DNA from: Monoplex corrugatus
Lineage: Eukaryota; Mollusca; Gastropoda; Littorinimorpha; Ranellidae
Length of the DNA: 64,000 bases
NCBI GenBank assembly: GCA_030674185.1
Contig: JAPXFY010000146.1
Coordinates: 22,704-86,703 of the forward strand
Direction: 5' to 3'
Shown: positions 10,509 to 21,344 of the stretch, piece by piece
How the letters are laid out: each line of letters starts with the position of its first letter
Numbering within the stretch: position 1 is the stretch's first letter
The notes under the pieces: generated by a model
Databases searched by the model: none
Told to the model about the DNA's origin: nothing
Seen by the model: only the letters and a program-made list of their open reading frames with translations
Made by a program: the position numbers and the translations under genes

Positions 10509-11638
10509 AAGTCCAGCTGACTCAGTAGAGCATATCAGAGCTATAACCGTTTCAAAACACACAATTCAACAGGAAATACAAACGTTTAAGTGCACATATC
10601 AATGCATTCGCGCACATAATCTAAGGACATGCCCCCGGCGTTGACCACTCCGTCCGATTTATCGCACAGGGGAGATTTAAAAAACACCTGAATACAAATA
10701 TTCGCATACTTAAGGGCACCAAAACAAAGACATAAATTACCTAAAATTGCTTCCGCATATCTCACCTCCCTAGAGCCAAAAATGCACTTTATTGTTTAAA
10801 GCCCAGCCAACTGCGCAGAGCCATGTCAGGGCTATAACCGCTTCAAAACAAAACTTCAACAAAAAAAAAAAAATTAAGTACACATCAATGCATTCGCGCA
10901 CATAATCTTAAGTACATGCCCTCGGTGTAGGACCATTCCGTCCGATTTATCGCACAGGGGAGATTTAAAAAACACCTGAATACAAATATAAGCATACATA
11001 AGGACACCAAAACATTACAGGCATAAATTACCTAAAATTGCTTCACATATCTCACCTCCTTAGAGCCAAAAAATACACTTAATACGTGTACCCAATCAGC
11101 AATCCGAAGAAAAAGTACGTAAGACAATGGAAAAAATACAGGTGAATGGACCATTAAGGCAGAAAAGTAGAAATGACAGAAAGCAAGGCAACAGGGCAGA
11201 AACAAAGACAAAAGGAAATTTCTAGCGCAGAATTTCCAGAAGGTGGGGATACTATTTATAATGAAAGAGCCCCCGGCAACCCAACGGGGGAGCAGAGGGG
11301 AATAAAAAATATACGTGAACACAAATTTAAACTATAAGGGCACTAAACCAAAAATAGACCTGTACTTGGAATTGCTTCCACATAGCTCATTGTACCAGAG
11401 CCAAAACATGAATTTAATACATATACCCAATAATCAATTCTAAGATAAAGTACAGGAGACTTGATCGAACGCGTACAGATGAAGGACCTGCAAGGCAGTA
11501 AATGATGGGAAGAAATGACAGAAAGCAAAGGTGGAAGACAAAAACAGAGCGACAGAAAAGATGGCATTTCTAGCACACAATTTCCAGAAGATGGGTATAC
11601 TATTTATACTGAAAGAAACCCCCGGCATCCTCAAAATG
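10509..11638 (+). repeat. Family A copies A1-A3, head to tail
   Basis: Three partial copies of a dispersed repeat in the same orientation. A1 (about 10509-10797) and A2 (from 10798, AAAGCCCAGCCAACTGCG) share AATGCATTCGCGCACATAAT, TTATCGCACAGGGGAGATTT and AAATTACCTAAAATTGCTTC. A1 stops at GCACTTTATTGTTT and A2 begins at once. A2 (to about 11290) and A3 (about 11290-11638) continue to the other end: TTTCTAGCACAGAATTTCC, GATACTATTTATACTGAAAG and CCCCCGGCATCC. No coding pattern. Its class is unknown. Confidence 0.8.
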
Positions 11639-11639
11639 G

Positions 11640-11764
11640 CATTTTTGTTTGTTTTTAACGAATAAATTTTAAACCAGTCTGTCCTTGCCAAGCAACCGTA
11701 AATCTACATTCACACACAATAGAGCCTTCATTAGAAAATGCACACACACCGTACTCGCCGGCCC
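11640..11764 (+). repeat. Fragment of the 1-kb unit (U0), left part
   Basis: TTTTAACGAATAAATTTTAA, CAGTCTGTC, GAGCCTTCATTAGAAAATGC and CGTACTCGCC occur in this order also at about 21650-21750, 25200-25310 and 26370-26490. The match stops where L2-type sequence begins and resumes at 15021. Confidence 0.75.
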
Positions 11765-11765
11765 C

Positions 11766-11961
11766 AATAATAATAATAATAATAATATATTTTATTTATA
11801 TAGCGCAAAATCTTGATAAAATCAAATCTAAGCGCTGAGCGTATACATGCATACATACATATGAGCGTATACATGCATACATATTTACATACATAAATCT
11901 AAGCTGAGCGTATACATGCATACATACATACATAAATCTAAGCGTATACATACATACACAT
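11766..11961 (-). repeat. Extra L2-type 3' end plus ATACATGC repeats
   Basis: 11766-11838 repeats the last ~65 bp of the L2-type LINEs: minus strand CAGCGCTTAGATTTGATTTT, GCGCTATATAAA, then (ATT)n. It is followed by a degenerate array of GAGCGTATACATGCATACAT. It may be an extreme 5' truncation, a SINE sharing the LINE tail, or a duplication of the 3' end of the adjacent element. Confidence 0.75.
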
Positions 11962-14900
11962 ACGTACGCACATAATAATTACAATATTTATATAGCGCAA
12001 AATCTCGACAAAATCAAATCCAAGCGCCGAAAAGACACACACGCACGCACGCACACACACGAATGGCCACAAATGGGGAGAAAAGAATAAAAGCAAGAAT
12101 AAAACCAATGGAAAACCAATGGAAAACCACAGAGAGCACATCATATGCAATTATATATTAAAACAAAATGATTCCCCTCCGAGCGGAGACAGGCTGCAGA
12201 GGGGGGTTGACTGAGGTTAGGATTTTATGCAGAGGAGAAAAGGTGAGTTTTGAGAGCGGACTTGAATGACGCAAAAGTAGGTTGCTGACGGACTGAGAGA
12301 GGAAGTTTGTTCCAGGAGAGTGGACCAGAAACAGAGAAGGCTCGTGGACCATAGGTATTGAGCTTAGTGCGTGGAAAGCGAAAAGTCAGAGGATCGGAGG
12401 CAGAGCGGAGGGTACGTGAGGGAACACAGATCTCAAGTAGGCTTGACAGGTAATCGGGGGGGGGGGGGGGGGGGCTGGCTGCGTTATTGAGGCTTTTGTA
12501 GCACATGGTGTCTAGTTTGTACTGTATGCGCTTTGATACAGGGAGCCAGTGAAGTTGTGCCAGGAGAGGAGATATGTGGTCAGCTTTTTTCTTTTTGAGT
12601 ACAAGGCGTACAGCATTGTTTTGAATGCGCTGTAGGATGTGAATGGTGGAGGCAGGAAGACTAGACAAGAGTGAATTGCAATAGTCAATGCGAGACATTA
12701 TGAAGGAGAGAACGAGTTTTGCAGTTGTTTCGACAGAGAGATACTTCCTGATCAGGCTTATATGATGGAGATGATAGTAGCAAGATCTGGCAGTTTGAGA
12801 AACAAAGTTGTTCATGGACAGGGTAGAGTCAATGCAGACACCAAGGTTTTTAGCTGAATCAGAAATTGGGACTGATGTGTTACATAATGGGAGAGAAAGA
12901 GGAGACAGCTGGAAAAGTTTCTGACGGGTGCCAATGAGGATAGCTTCTGTCTTGTCGTCATTAAGCTGAAGTCTATTGTGTGTCATCCAGTTCTTAATGT
13001 CCGAGTAACACTCAGTGGTGTGTGAGTCAACAGGCGCTGTATATTATCAGGTGAGTCACTGTCTTGAAGTTGGGTGTCATCAGCATAGAAGTGGTGTTTT
13101 ATAGAGTGGGAGTTGATGATGGTGGACAGGGGGGAGGTATAAAGAGTGAAAAGAACAGGGCCAAGGACAGATCCTTGTGGAACACCACAGGTCAGGTATG
13201 CAGGTTGAGAGTAAGTGCCATTGATGAGAACAGTTTGTTTTCCGTTTGATAAATACGAAGTGAAAAAGGAGAGAGCAATGTCAGAGATGCCAAAAGTATG
13301 ATGAAGTCTAGAAAGGAGAATACCATGGTCAATGGTATCGAAGGCTGCAGACAGATCAAGGAGTGTGAGGAGAGAGACTTTGCCAGTATCAGTTGCAAGG
13401 AGATTGTTGAGAATGTGTAGTAGGGCAGTTTCAGTGCTATGGCACTGGCGGTAGGCTGACTGGAAAGGATTGAGGAGATTGTTGGCAGACAGGTGAGAGT
13501 TCAGCTGGTTGAGGACAACTTTTTCAAGGAGTTTTGACAAGAAAGAGATTAGAGATAGGCCTGTAATTTTTCAGTTCATTTGGGTCTAAATTGTGTTTCT
13601 TGAGGAGAGGGTGAACAATAGCAGACTTGAAAGAATCTGGGATAGTTCCAGTTTGAAAAGAAGTGTTGATGATGTCAGTGATGAATGGGAGGAGAGTAGG
13701 GAGACAGTCGGAGTAGAGAGAACCTGGAAGAGGATCCAGTTCGCAGGTTTTGAACGACATGGATGTGATTGTGTTGAAAATTTCTTCTTGTGAGACTGGG
13801 GTAAAAGTAGTGAGAGGTGTGCCAGAGAAGGAAGGGTCAGGTGGGCATGGTTGACAGGGTGTCCTGTCAAGCCTGTCACTAAGAGTTTGTATTTTGGTGG
13901 TGAAATACTTGGAGAATACAGATGGGAGTTCATTTGCATGTTTTGTTGGGAGAGGTAAGTCTTTTCGTGTGCCAAGGAGATGATTCATGGTTGTAGAGAG
14001 TTCTTTTGAAGAAGAGGCATTCAGGATTTTGGTTTGGAAATAGCTTGTTTTTGCAGATGCAATGAGGGTGGATACTTTTGTTTTAGAGGCTTGGAAAAGT
14101 TGCCTGTGTACAGCGAGTTTGGATTTGCGCCAGCGGCGCTCTGCTCTGCGGCGGGCACGTTTTGCACAGGCAATCTCATGAGTGAGCCAGGGGGTAGGGG
14201 GGCGGTCAGGTAAAAGACGGGTTGTGGCTGGAGCATGAGTGTCCAGAAGATGGTGGAGAGTAGTATAGAATTCATCGGCAAGGTTATGTGACTTTTCAGA
14301 AAGGAGACGGGAGGCATCAGATGAAAATGTGGAGAGGTCGATAGATTTGAGATTGCGTCGAGTCACTGTGCGCGTGGTACGGGAAGGAGGAGAAATGTCG
14401 AGAGAACAGAGAATTGCAGAGTGGTCAGATGGAAGGGCTGAAGTTAGACGGGTAGAAAGAACTAAGCAGTTGTTAGTAGCTGAATTGTGGTGATCACGAG
14501 AAATGATCCAGTCAAGAATGTGACCTTTTTGATGGGTTGGTTCAGAAATGTGTCGAGTCATATTGTGATTGGACAGAGAGTTGATGATATGTCTTGTGTC
14601 ATAACGGTGAGTGTTGTCATAGTGGACATTGATGTCACCTAGAATGATGAGATTTCCAGGTAAGAGGCAGTAGTGGTCAAGCAGTTGGTCAAAGTCAGAG
14701 AGAAACGTGGATGTGGCGAGTTTGTTGGCAGAGCTAGGTGGAGGTCGATAGACACAGGAGAAGGTGATGGGGTGAGGGGTGGATTGGAAGGATACTTCAA
14801 CGTGCTCGAAAGAAGGATGGGAGAAAGGCAGAGACTGCGAGAAAGATAGGCGGGAATGGAGTGAGTCGTTGTAGAGGATGGCGATACCGCCACCTCGAGA

Positions 14901-15020
14901 TGAGCGATGGAAAGAAGCAAGCCTGTAACCACTCGGAGTGAGGCTAGCATGTATAGGTTCATGACTAGGGGGTTAAGCCATGTCTCTGTGATAAAAGCAA
15001 TGTCAACGTTCTCATCAGCG
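11962..15020 (-). mobile_element. L2-type (CR1 superfamily) LINE, copy 1
   Basis: Minus-strand LINE truncated inside the endonuclease at about 15020 and running to a 3' end with GCGCTATATAAA and ATT repeats, the usual L2/CR1-like terminus. Coding order is EN, linker, RT, C-terminal domain. It closely matches copy 2 (16738-18875). It lies inside the 1-kb unit U0, whose pieces flank it (11640-11764 and 15021-15420). A G-run of about 20 at 12453-12473 is expanded relative to copy 2 (about 10 G at 17229). Confidence 0.9.
12225..15020 (-). pseudogene. L2-type EN-RT, frameshifted
   Basis: At the 5' limit ITETWL (EN Glu motif) is readable at about 14990; GDINVH lies near 14630 and SDHSAI near 14420. 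RT motifs follow: [41 protein letters not shown] and FYADDTQL (near 13080). The C-terminus [23 protein letters not shown] and [13 protein letters not shown] is characteristic of L2/CR1-like ORF2. Relative to copy 2 this copy lacks 2 bp near 13548 and gains 2 bp near 13020, explaining two frame breaks; another break lies near 14600. Frames used: 14962-14639, 14561-13524, 13540-12983 and 12986-12225. Confidence 0.9.
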
Positions 15021-15420
15021 ACCTAAACATTCGCAATACCTCACCCATGAACTCAGAAACAAAAACAAAAAACCCGCAACGAAAACATGCATACACACAA
15101 ATAACTTGGGACACATTCGCTGTCCATACCTCATTAACCGTCCTCCACCCCATCCCCCTCACCACGCACGCACACACACAAACTCCAAAAGCACACACCT
15201 TACACATGCTCTTCCACCCACACACACGTACGCACCCAAAACATGCATGCTCGCGCACACAGACACAAAAACACAAGACAAACACACAAAACACTCAACA
15301 GACGGGACAATGTTTTCCGTAAGTTGCCAAAGGCAGGAAAATACAGTTGGAATTCATATTGCTTACACGGCGCACAAATCCGTGTTACTTGGGTTGGCCG
15401 TAGTTCTGCTTCTGCCTTGC
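15021..15420 (+). repeat. Fragment of the 1-kb unit (U0), right part
   Basis: GACCTAAACATTCG, AACGAAAACATGCATACACA, TGTCCATACCTC and a CA-rich stretch (15160-15300) parallel the tail of units U2-U5. Then ACAGACGGGACAATGTTTTCC and CCAAAGGCAGGAAAATACAG match the start of the next unit. Confidence 0.7.
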
Positions 15421-15589
15421 CGGCTATAAATAGCGCGCATCTTTCCCCTTCCCTTCCACTCCCCACACCCTTTTCACCCGTCCCGCTGCCGTATAGCGAG
15501 GCCACTCACAAAATGTTGTGAGCGAAGCAAGGGCGCGCGCGTGCAGTTCTGCGCGCTTGCGCACTCACACAAACAGTCGATTTATACAT

Positions 15590-16140
15590 ATATGGCCTGG
15601 ATTTAACATGCATTTGAACACACACACGCATGCACAGAGAGACAGAGAGAGAGACAGAGAGAGAGACAAGAGAGAGAGACAGAGACAGAGAGAATATCAA
15701 ATCAAAACACGCATATCACACACACACATATCCGATTCACATATGGTATGCATGTAACATGCATTTAACACACACACACTCACTCTCTCTTGCTTTACAT
15801 ACTGTTATAATTATGATGTGGTGCATGTGACATGCATTTTGAGAATACATGCTTGAAAACTCTCACATTACATGTACATAGTGTTATATGATGTGCATGT
15901 ACCATGCATTTTGAAAATACATGCTTGAAAACACACACTCTCTCTCTCTCTTGCTTTACATACTGTTAAATGATGTGCGTATAAAATGCATTTTGAGAAT
16001 ACATGCTTGAAAACACACACACACTCTCTCTTGGTCTCTGTCTCTTACATTACATGTACATACTGTAGTGTTATATGATGTGCATGTACCGGCCACCGTG
16101 CATTTTGAAAATACATGCTTGAAAACACACACACACACAT
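15590..16140. repeat. Degenerate tandem repeat with CA/CT runs
   Basis: Units of roughly 75-90 bp built from ATGATGTGCATGTACCATGC, ATTTTGA.AATACATGCTTG, AAAACACACAC, CTCTCTCT and TTACAT...TACTGTTA, about five times, with GA/CT and CA runs of changing length. Confidence 0.85.
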
Positions 16141-16329
16141 CTGCATGCATGTACAAGCACAGACACACAATCCACAAGCAAGTTATCACTCACAAAACAA
16201 GTGTATACTCAAAGGTATTGGTCAGAAAATGTTCCACACTCCAAGAAACCACACATTATGGAGGATACTGTGTACACGGCGCACAAATCCGAGATTCTTT
16301 AGTTGGCCCCCCAATGACATCTAAGATTG

Positions 16330-16498
16330 TTCTGCCCTGCTGGTTATCAATAGCGTGCACCTTTCCCCTTCAGTTGGCGCACTTTTTGGTTCTGCCCTGC
16401 TGGTTATCAATAGCGTGCACCTTTCCCCTTCAGTTGGCGCACTTTTTGGTTCTGCCCTGCTGGTTATCAATAGCGTGCACCTTTCCCCTTCCCTTCCT
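16330..16498. repeat. 60-bp tandem repeat, nearly three units
   Basis: Exact 60-bp period: TTCTGCCCTGCTGGTTATCA, ATAGCGTGCACCTTTCCCCT, TCAGTTGGCGCACTTTTTGG. The same cassette occurs once, diverged, at 15400-15455, where the middle reads GGCTATAAATAGCGCGCATC. Confidence 0.95.
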
Positions 16499-16679
16499 CT
16501 ATCCAATTTCAGCTAACCATAGCGAGGCACAGGTGCGCATGGAAGTACTCTAGATCTACAGATTGACCTAGATTCCAGTACTTGGTGCTGATCTCAATCA
16601 TTTTCTACATTCAGTCCCTCTAAAAATCTTGAAAGAACGCAGCAGTCACACAAACACACAATGCATGCAATAGTGGGAG

Positions 16680-16722
16680 GGGAGAGAGAGAGAGAGAGTG
16701 AGAGAGAGAGAGAGAGAGATAT
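16680..16722. repeat. (GA)n microsatellite
   Basis: GA run just downstream of the 3' end of L2-type copy 2. Confidence 0.95.
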
Positions 16723-16737
16723 GCGTTCCTCGTGCGA

Positions 16738-18875
16738 ACAATAATAATAATAATTACAATATTTATATAGCGCAAAATCTTGATAAAATCAAATCTAAGC
16801 GCTGAAGCAGACGCACACACACACACACGCATGGCTATAAATGGGGAGAAAGAATAAAAGCAATAAAAGCAAGAATAAAACCAATGGAAAATTATAGAGA
16901 GCATAGCATATACAATTATATATTATAACCATGTGATTCCCTCCGAGCGGAGACAGGCTGCAGAGGGGGGGGGGGGGGGTTGAGTGAGGTTAGGATTTTA
17001 TGCGGAGGAGAAAAGGTGAGTTTTGAGAGCGGACTTGAAGGAGACAAAAGTAGGTTGCTGACGGACTGAGAGAGGAAGTTTGTTCCAGGAGAGTGGACCA
17101 GAAACAGAGAAGGCTCGTGGACCGTAGGTATTGAGCTTAGTGCGTGGAAAGCGAAAAGTCAGAGGATCGGAGGCAGAGCGGAGGGTACGTGAGGGAAGAT
17201 AGATCTCAAGTAGGCTTGACAGGTAATCGGGGGGGGGGGCTGCGTTATTGAGGCTTTTGTAGCACATGGTGTCTAGTTTGTACTGTATGCGCTTTGATAC
17301 AGGGAGCCAGTGAAGTTGTGCCAGGAGAGGAGATATGTGGTCAGCTTTTTTCTTTTTGAGTACAAGGCGTGCAGCATTGTTTTGAATGCGCTGTAGGATG
17401 TGAATGGTGGAGGCAGGAAGACCAGACAGGAGTGAATTGCAATAGTCAATGCGAGACATTATGAAGGAGAGAACGAGTTTTGCAGTTGTTTCGACAGAGA
17501 GATACTTCCTGATCAGCCTTATACGATGGAGATGATAGTAGCAGGATCTGGCAGTTTGAGAAACAAAGTTGTTCATGGACAGGGTAGAGTCAATGCAGAC
17601 ACCAAGGTTTTTAGCTGAATCAGAAATTGGGACCGATGTGTTACATAATGGGAGAGAAAGAGGAGGCAGCTGAGAAAGTTTCTGACGGGTGCCAATGAGG
17701 ATAGCTTCTGTTTTGTCGTCATTAAGCTGAAGTCTATTGTGTGTCATCCAGTTCTTAATGTCCGAGTAACACTCATTGGCGCGAGTCAACAGGCGCTGTA
17801 TATTATCAGGTGAGTCACTGTCTTGAAGTTGGGTGTCATCAGCATAGAAGTGGTGTTTTATAGAATGGGAGTTGATGATGGTGGACAGGGGGGAGGTGTA
17901 AAGAGTGAAAAGAACAGGGCCAAGGACAGATCCTTGTGGAACACCACAGGTCAGGTATGCAGGTTGAGAGTAAGTGCCATTGATGAGAACGGTTTGTTTT
18001 CTGTTGGATAGGTATGAAGTGAACCAAGACAGAGCAATGTCAGAGATGCCAAAAGTATGATGAAGTCTAGAAAGGAGAATACCATGATCAATGGTATCAA
18101 AGGCTGCAGACAGATCAAGGAGTGTGAGGAGAGAGACTTTGCCAGTATCAGTTGCAAGGAGGAGATTGTTGAGAATGTGTAGTAGGGCAGTTTCAGTGCT
18201 ATGGCACTGGCGGTAGGCTGACTGGAAAGGATTGAGGAGATTGTTGGCAGACAGGTTAGAGTTCAGCTGGTTGAGGACGACTTTTTCAAGGAGTTTTGAC
18301 AAGAAAGAGAGATTAGAGATAGGCCGGTAATTTTTCAGTTCATTTGGATCTAAATTGTGTTTCTTGAGGAGAGGGTGAACAATAGCAGACTTGAAAGAAT
18401 CAGGGATAGTTCCAGTTTGAAGAGAAGTGCTGATGATGTCAGTGATGAATGGGAGGAGAGTAGGGAGACAGTCGGCGTAGAGAGAACCTGGAAGAGGATC
18501 CAGCTCGCAGGTTTTGAACGACATGGATCTGATTGTGTTGAGAATTTCTTCTTGTGAGACTGGGTTAAAAGTAGTAAGAGGTGTGCCAGAGAAGGAAGGG
18601 TCAGGTGGGCATGGTTGACAGGGTGTCCTGTCAAGCCTGTCACGAAGAGTTTGTATTTTGGTGGTGAAATAGTTGGAGAATACAGATGGGAGTTCTTCAT
18701 TTGTATGTTTTGTTGGGAGAGGTAAATCTTTTCGTGTGCCAAGGAGATGATTCATGGTTGTAAAGAGTTCTTTTGAAGAAGAGGCATTCAGGATTTTGGT
18801 TTGGAAATAACTTGTTTTTGCTGATGCAATGAGGGTGGATACTTTTGTTTTAGAGGCTTGGAAAAGTTGCCTGTG
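16738..18875 (-). mobile_element. L2-type LINE, copy 2
   Basis: Same family and orientation as copy 1. The 3' end at 16738-16805 has AATAATAATAATAATTACAA and the GCGCTATATAAA box on the minus strand. The 5' side is truncated at about 18875, at a CTGTGTAC sequence that passes straight into a long CA array. The element holds the RT and C-terminal region without the endonuclease. Confidence 0.9.
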
Positions 18876-18876
18876 T

Positions 18877-18878
<2 letters not shown>
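16998..18878 (-). CDS. L2-type reverse transcriptase, open frame, 5'-truncated
   Basis: An uninterrupted minus-strand frame from [10 protein letters not shown] (residue 87 of a 712-residue frame) to LKTHLFSSA and stop. It retains [36 protein letters not shown] (palm Asp), [18 protein letters not shown] (catalytic Asp pair), [22 protein letters not shown] and [13 protein letters not shown], so the complete RT core is present. The first 86 residues are translated CA/CG microsatellite and flanking DNA (18880-19136) and are not part of the element. Lacking the endonuclease and a natural start, it is probably not expressed as a working LINE, but it has accumulated no stops, which argues for recent insertion. 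Confidence 0.85.
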
Positions 18879-18907
<29 letters not shown>

Positions 18908-19066
18908 CACACAGACACACACACACACACACGCACGCGCACGCACACACACACACACACCGCGCACACACACACGCGCACACACACACGCACATACACA
19001 CACGCACATACACACACGCACACACACACACGCGCGCGCGCGCACACACACACACACACACAAGTG
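18876..19066. repeat. (CA)n/(CG)n microsatellite
   Basis: CA-rich array with CGCG interruptions fused to the truncated 5' end of L2-type copy 2. Frames on both strands are open through it and meaningless. Confidence 0.95.
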
Positions 19067-19640
19067 CAGCGCGCCCATGCACATGGCCCAGTTCACCCAC
19101 AGCCGGTGGCGTGCTTCGGCGGGCAACAGCTAACACCCGATTTTAGCCAAATTCAAGCCTCCAGAAAAGAGTGAAAACGGAACGAACTGCGATTTTTAGA
19201 AATTTGAGAAAGTTAAAGCACTGAAGATCACGAATCTGACCATGCCAAAATGGACAAAAACATGTGAAGATTGTAACTTGCACTATGCACTATACTTACG
19301 CCACTACTATGAAAAATAATCTCACTTTATACTGAACAAACAACAACCACCTGGAGATACGAGTCAATCATCACATTAGTAATTTCTACTAAAACTCAAA
19401 GACAAGGTGATGCATCAAAGTAATGATCACTTCTTCAGAACAATGAGTATTCACAGCACTGAATGCATCCAGGTAAAGTGATGAAAAAATTCTCGATCAT
19501 TACACAAATTCACAAAACATACAGAAAACCGCACTCAGATTCCTTCTTTGTCAGTATTGCTGTAGCACAAGACGCTCTTCAGAGATAGATTTTGGTCAAA
19601 CCTGCCTGGCTAAAAATACCACTTCCAAGCGATGCTGGCT
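19067..19640. other. Non-coding, nothing recognised
   Basis: No open frame of note and no repeat shared with the rest of the window that I could see. Confidence 0.5.
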
Positions 19641-19727
19641 GACAGAAAGGTACCAACTAAAGGGTGTCAGAAAGGCTGGGAAAATGCAGCCGTGCTTATA
19701 ATAGCACAGCCGACGTCTCCAACATTA

Positions 19728-19982
19728 TCATGGCATAGCTGCCAACTTTCCTGAAAAAAAATTCCTGACAAGAGGCGGGGGTCCGGGGGCCGCGGAAGGC
19801 AGGTCGATGTCTTTCTTGCCACCATGACCGATGTTTATGTCGCATCGGCACGATTTACAGAAAGCAAAGGTGTCTCCTTTGTCCGAGGCTGTGATGAAGT
19901 CGTACGTTTCCGCATAATGTTTCGAAAACTTCACTTTTGCTTTCGCTTTTACAGCTTTCGCGTCTGTCTTCTTCGAAGCCAT
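19728..19982 (-). pseudogene. Truncated BED-like zinc-finger N-terminus
   Basis: From ATG at 19982 the frame reads a Lys/Ala-rich start (MASKKTDAKAVKAKAK), then FSKHYAETYDFIT..DKGDTFAFCKSC with CDINIGHGGKKDI. The pattern A-F-C-x2-C followed by I-x-H-G-G is what N-terminal fingers of several animal hAT-type transposases show (FCKLCK..ISIAHGG). The expected second His of the finger is lost: after KKDI the frame runs into Pro-rich text and the terminal inverted repeat. No catalytic domain follows. It is the remnant of the parent transposase's first exon; the family assignment rests on this motif alone. Confidence 0.55.
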
Positions 19983-20225
19983 TGTGCAAGAAAGCTGGCG
20001 CGCAGGAGCTGTTTACATGGCCCTCTGCGCACGCGCATGTGTGACGGAAGTTTCGCTTTCACGCAGCTGTCTTTTTACCGCGTTCTGACGAAAACAGAGC
20101 TAACCGGATAAAATATCAAAATCGATAATTTAAAATTCGGGAATTTTCATCGATTTACCGGATTTTCCGGGCAGCTCACACATTTCTGGACATTCCCGAA
20201 AAATTCGGGAGGGTTGGCAGCTATG
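19734..20225. mobile_element. MITE with 13-bp TIR, 6-bp TSD and a BED-finger-like exon
   Basis: The ends are perfect inverted repeats, CATAGCTGCCAAC at 19734-19746 and GTTGGCAGCTATG at 20213-20225, with longer imperfect complementarity inward (CCTGAAAAAAAATTCCTGA against TCCCGAAAAATTCGGGA). TCATGG flanks both sides (19728-19733 and 20226-20231). Other unit copies read TATCATGGCC at this place, so the empty site is known. The length, 492 bp, is too short for a transposase. A minus-strand exon retains a zinc-finger start, so this looks like a deletion derivative of a hAT-like transposon. A 6-bp TSD is not the usual 8 bp of hAT, so the superfamily remains open. Confidence 0.85.
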
Positions 20226-20416
20226 TCATGGCCAACATCACACTGAAAACTACCCCACGTTTTAATTAAAAATTTCATTTCACTTCATATTGCTTATAGC
20301 CCAGCCGACTACTGGAGCCATATCATGGGTTTAATCAAAAATTGAAAGAAAAAAAAAAACCTACAACGATCTTTTCAAGTTTCAATTTATTTTAATTCCC
20401 ATAATACTCCACGTTT

Positions 20417-20605
20417 AACCCTTTGAATACCACCGCCTGTCCACCTGCGTCCTTCACTGTCAACCATGCCAGCAAAGCAAAAACGTAACCCTGCGACTCC
20501 CTCACCCTAACCTCCAGCTTCCTGCAGGAAGCTGGTGGATAGGGCGAGGGAGTTAAAGGGATACGCTTTCGCAATTGGCGGATAGGGTAAGGGAGTCAAA
20601 GGGTT
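20417..20605. repeat. Hairpin repeat H3
   Basis: Core AGCTTCCTGCAGGAAGCT at about 20515-20532, inner arms CTCCCTCACCCTAACCTCC and GGTGGATAGGGCGAGGGAG, outer arms AACCCTTTGAATACC and GGGAGTCAAAGGGTT. Confidence 0.85.
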
Positions 20606-21156
20606 AAAAACTTTTTTTTTTAAATCCATACAAGTCGCAATTTATTTAAACATTTTCCTATACGCATAATCATACGAACTGAAATTCCAGTATAACTTCT
20701 AAAACATAAAAATTGGATGATGTCTTGAAAAGATTCTTTAAAGAGCGTTTTACACACACACACACACTAGACACAAATATAAATACACAGACACACACAC
20801 CACAAATCACATACACGCACCACACACAATAACAACCGCCCCCCACCCAAAAAAAAAAAATATTAAAAAAAAAACGCACCTCGCACATGTCTTACACACA
20901 CACACACTATACACATACAATATAAACACACAAATACACAATCACACACTCCACAAAAGAGGGTAAAATGTTTTCCTTAAATAGCGAAAGGCAGGAAAAT
21001 GCACTTATAGAACAGCCGACATCTAGATATCATGGCCAACAGCACGCTCACTACAAATTAACTCATTTAATCAAAACAAAATATAGAAAAACGAATGTAC
21101 AACCATCCTTTCGAGTTTCAATATAGTTCTTAAAAAATTCCCACAACACTCCGTTT

Positions 21157-21344
21157 AGCCCGTTGACTACCATCACCTGTCCACCAGAATCCTGCATTGT
21201 TAACCATACTAGCAAAGCAAAAACTTGACCATGACTCCCTCACCCTAACCTCCAGCTTCCTGCAGGAAGATGATGGATACGGTGAGGGAGTCAAAGGGAT
21301 ACGTTTTTGCAATTGGTGGATAGTGTGCGGGAGTCAAAGGGTTA
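21157..21344. repeat. Hairpin repeat H4
   Basis: Core AGCTTCCTGCAGGAAG at about 21252, outer arms GCCCGTTGACTACC and GGGAGTCAAAGGGTT; one arm is shortened (GATGATGGATACGG). Confidence 0.85.

Larger units (their letters stand above)
19641..20957 (+). repeat. 1-kb tandem unit U1
   Basis: Starts with a diverged GGCTGGGAAAATGCAGC..TTATAATAGCACAGCCGAC, is interrupted by the BED-finger MITE (19734-20225), then continues TCATGGCCAACATCACACTG, TTTTCAAGTTTCAATTTATT, CCCATAATACTCC, hairpin H3 and a CA-rich tail (20750-20950). Compared with U4/U5 it lacks most of the middle block. Confidence 0.75.

Noticed and set aside
18829..19146. His/Thr- and Cys/Val-rich frames
   Set aside because: Translated CA microsatellite.
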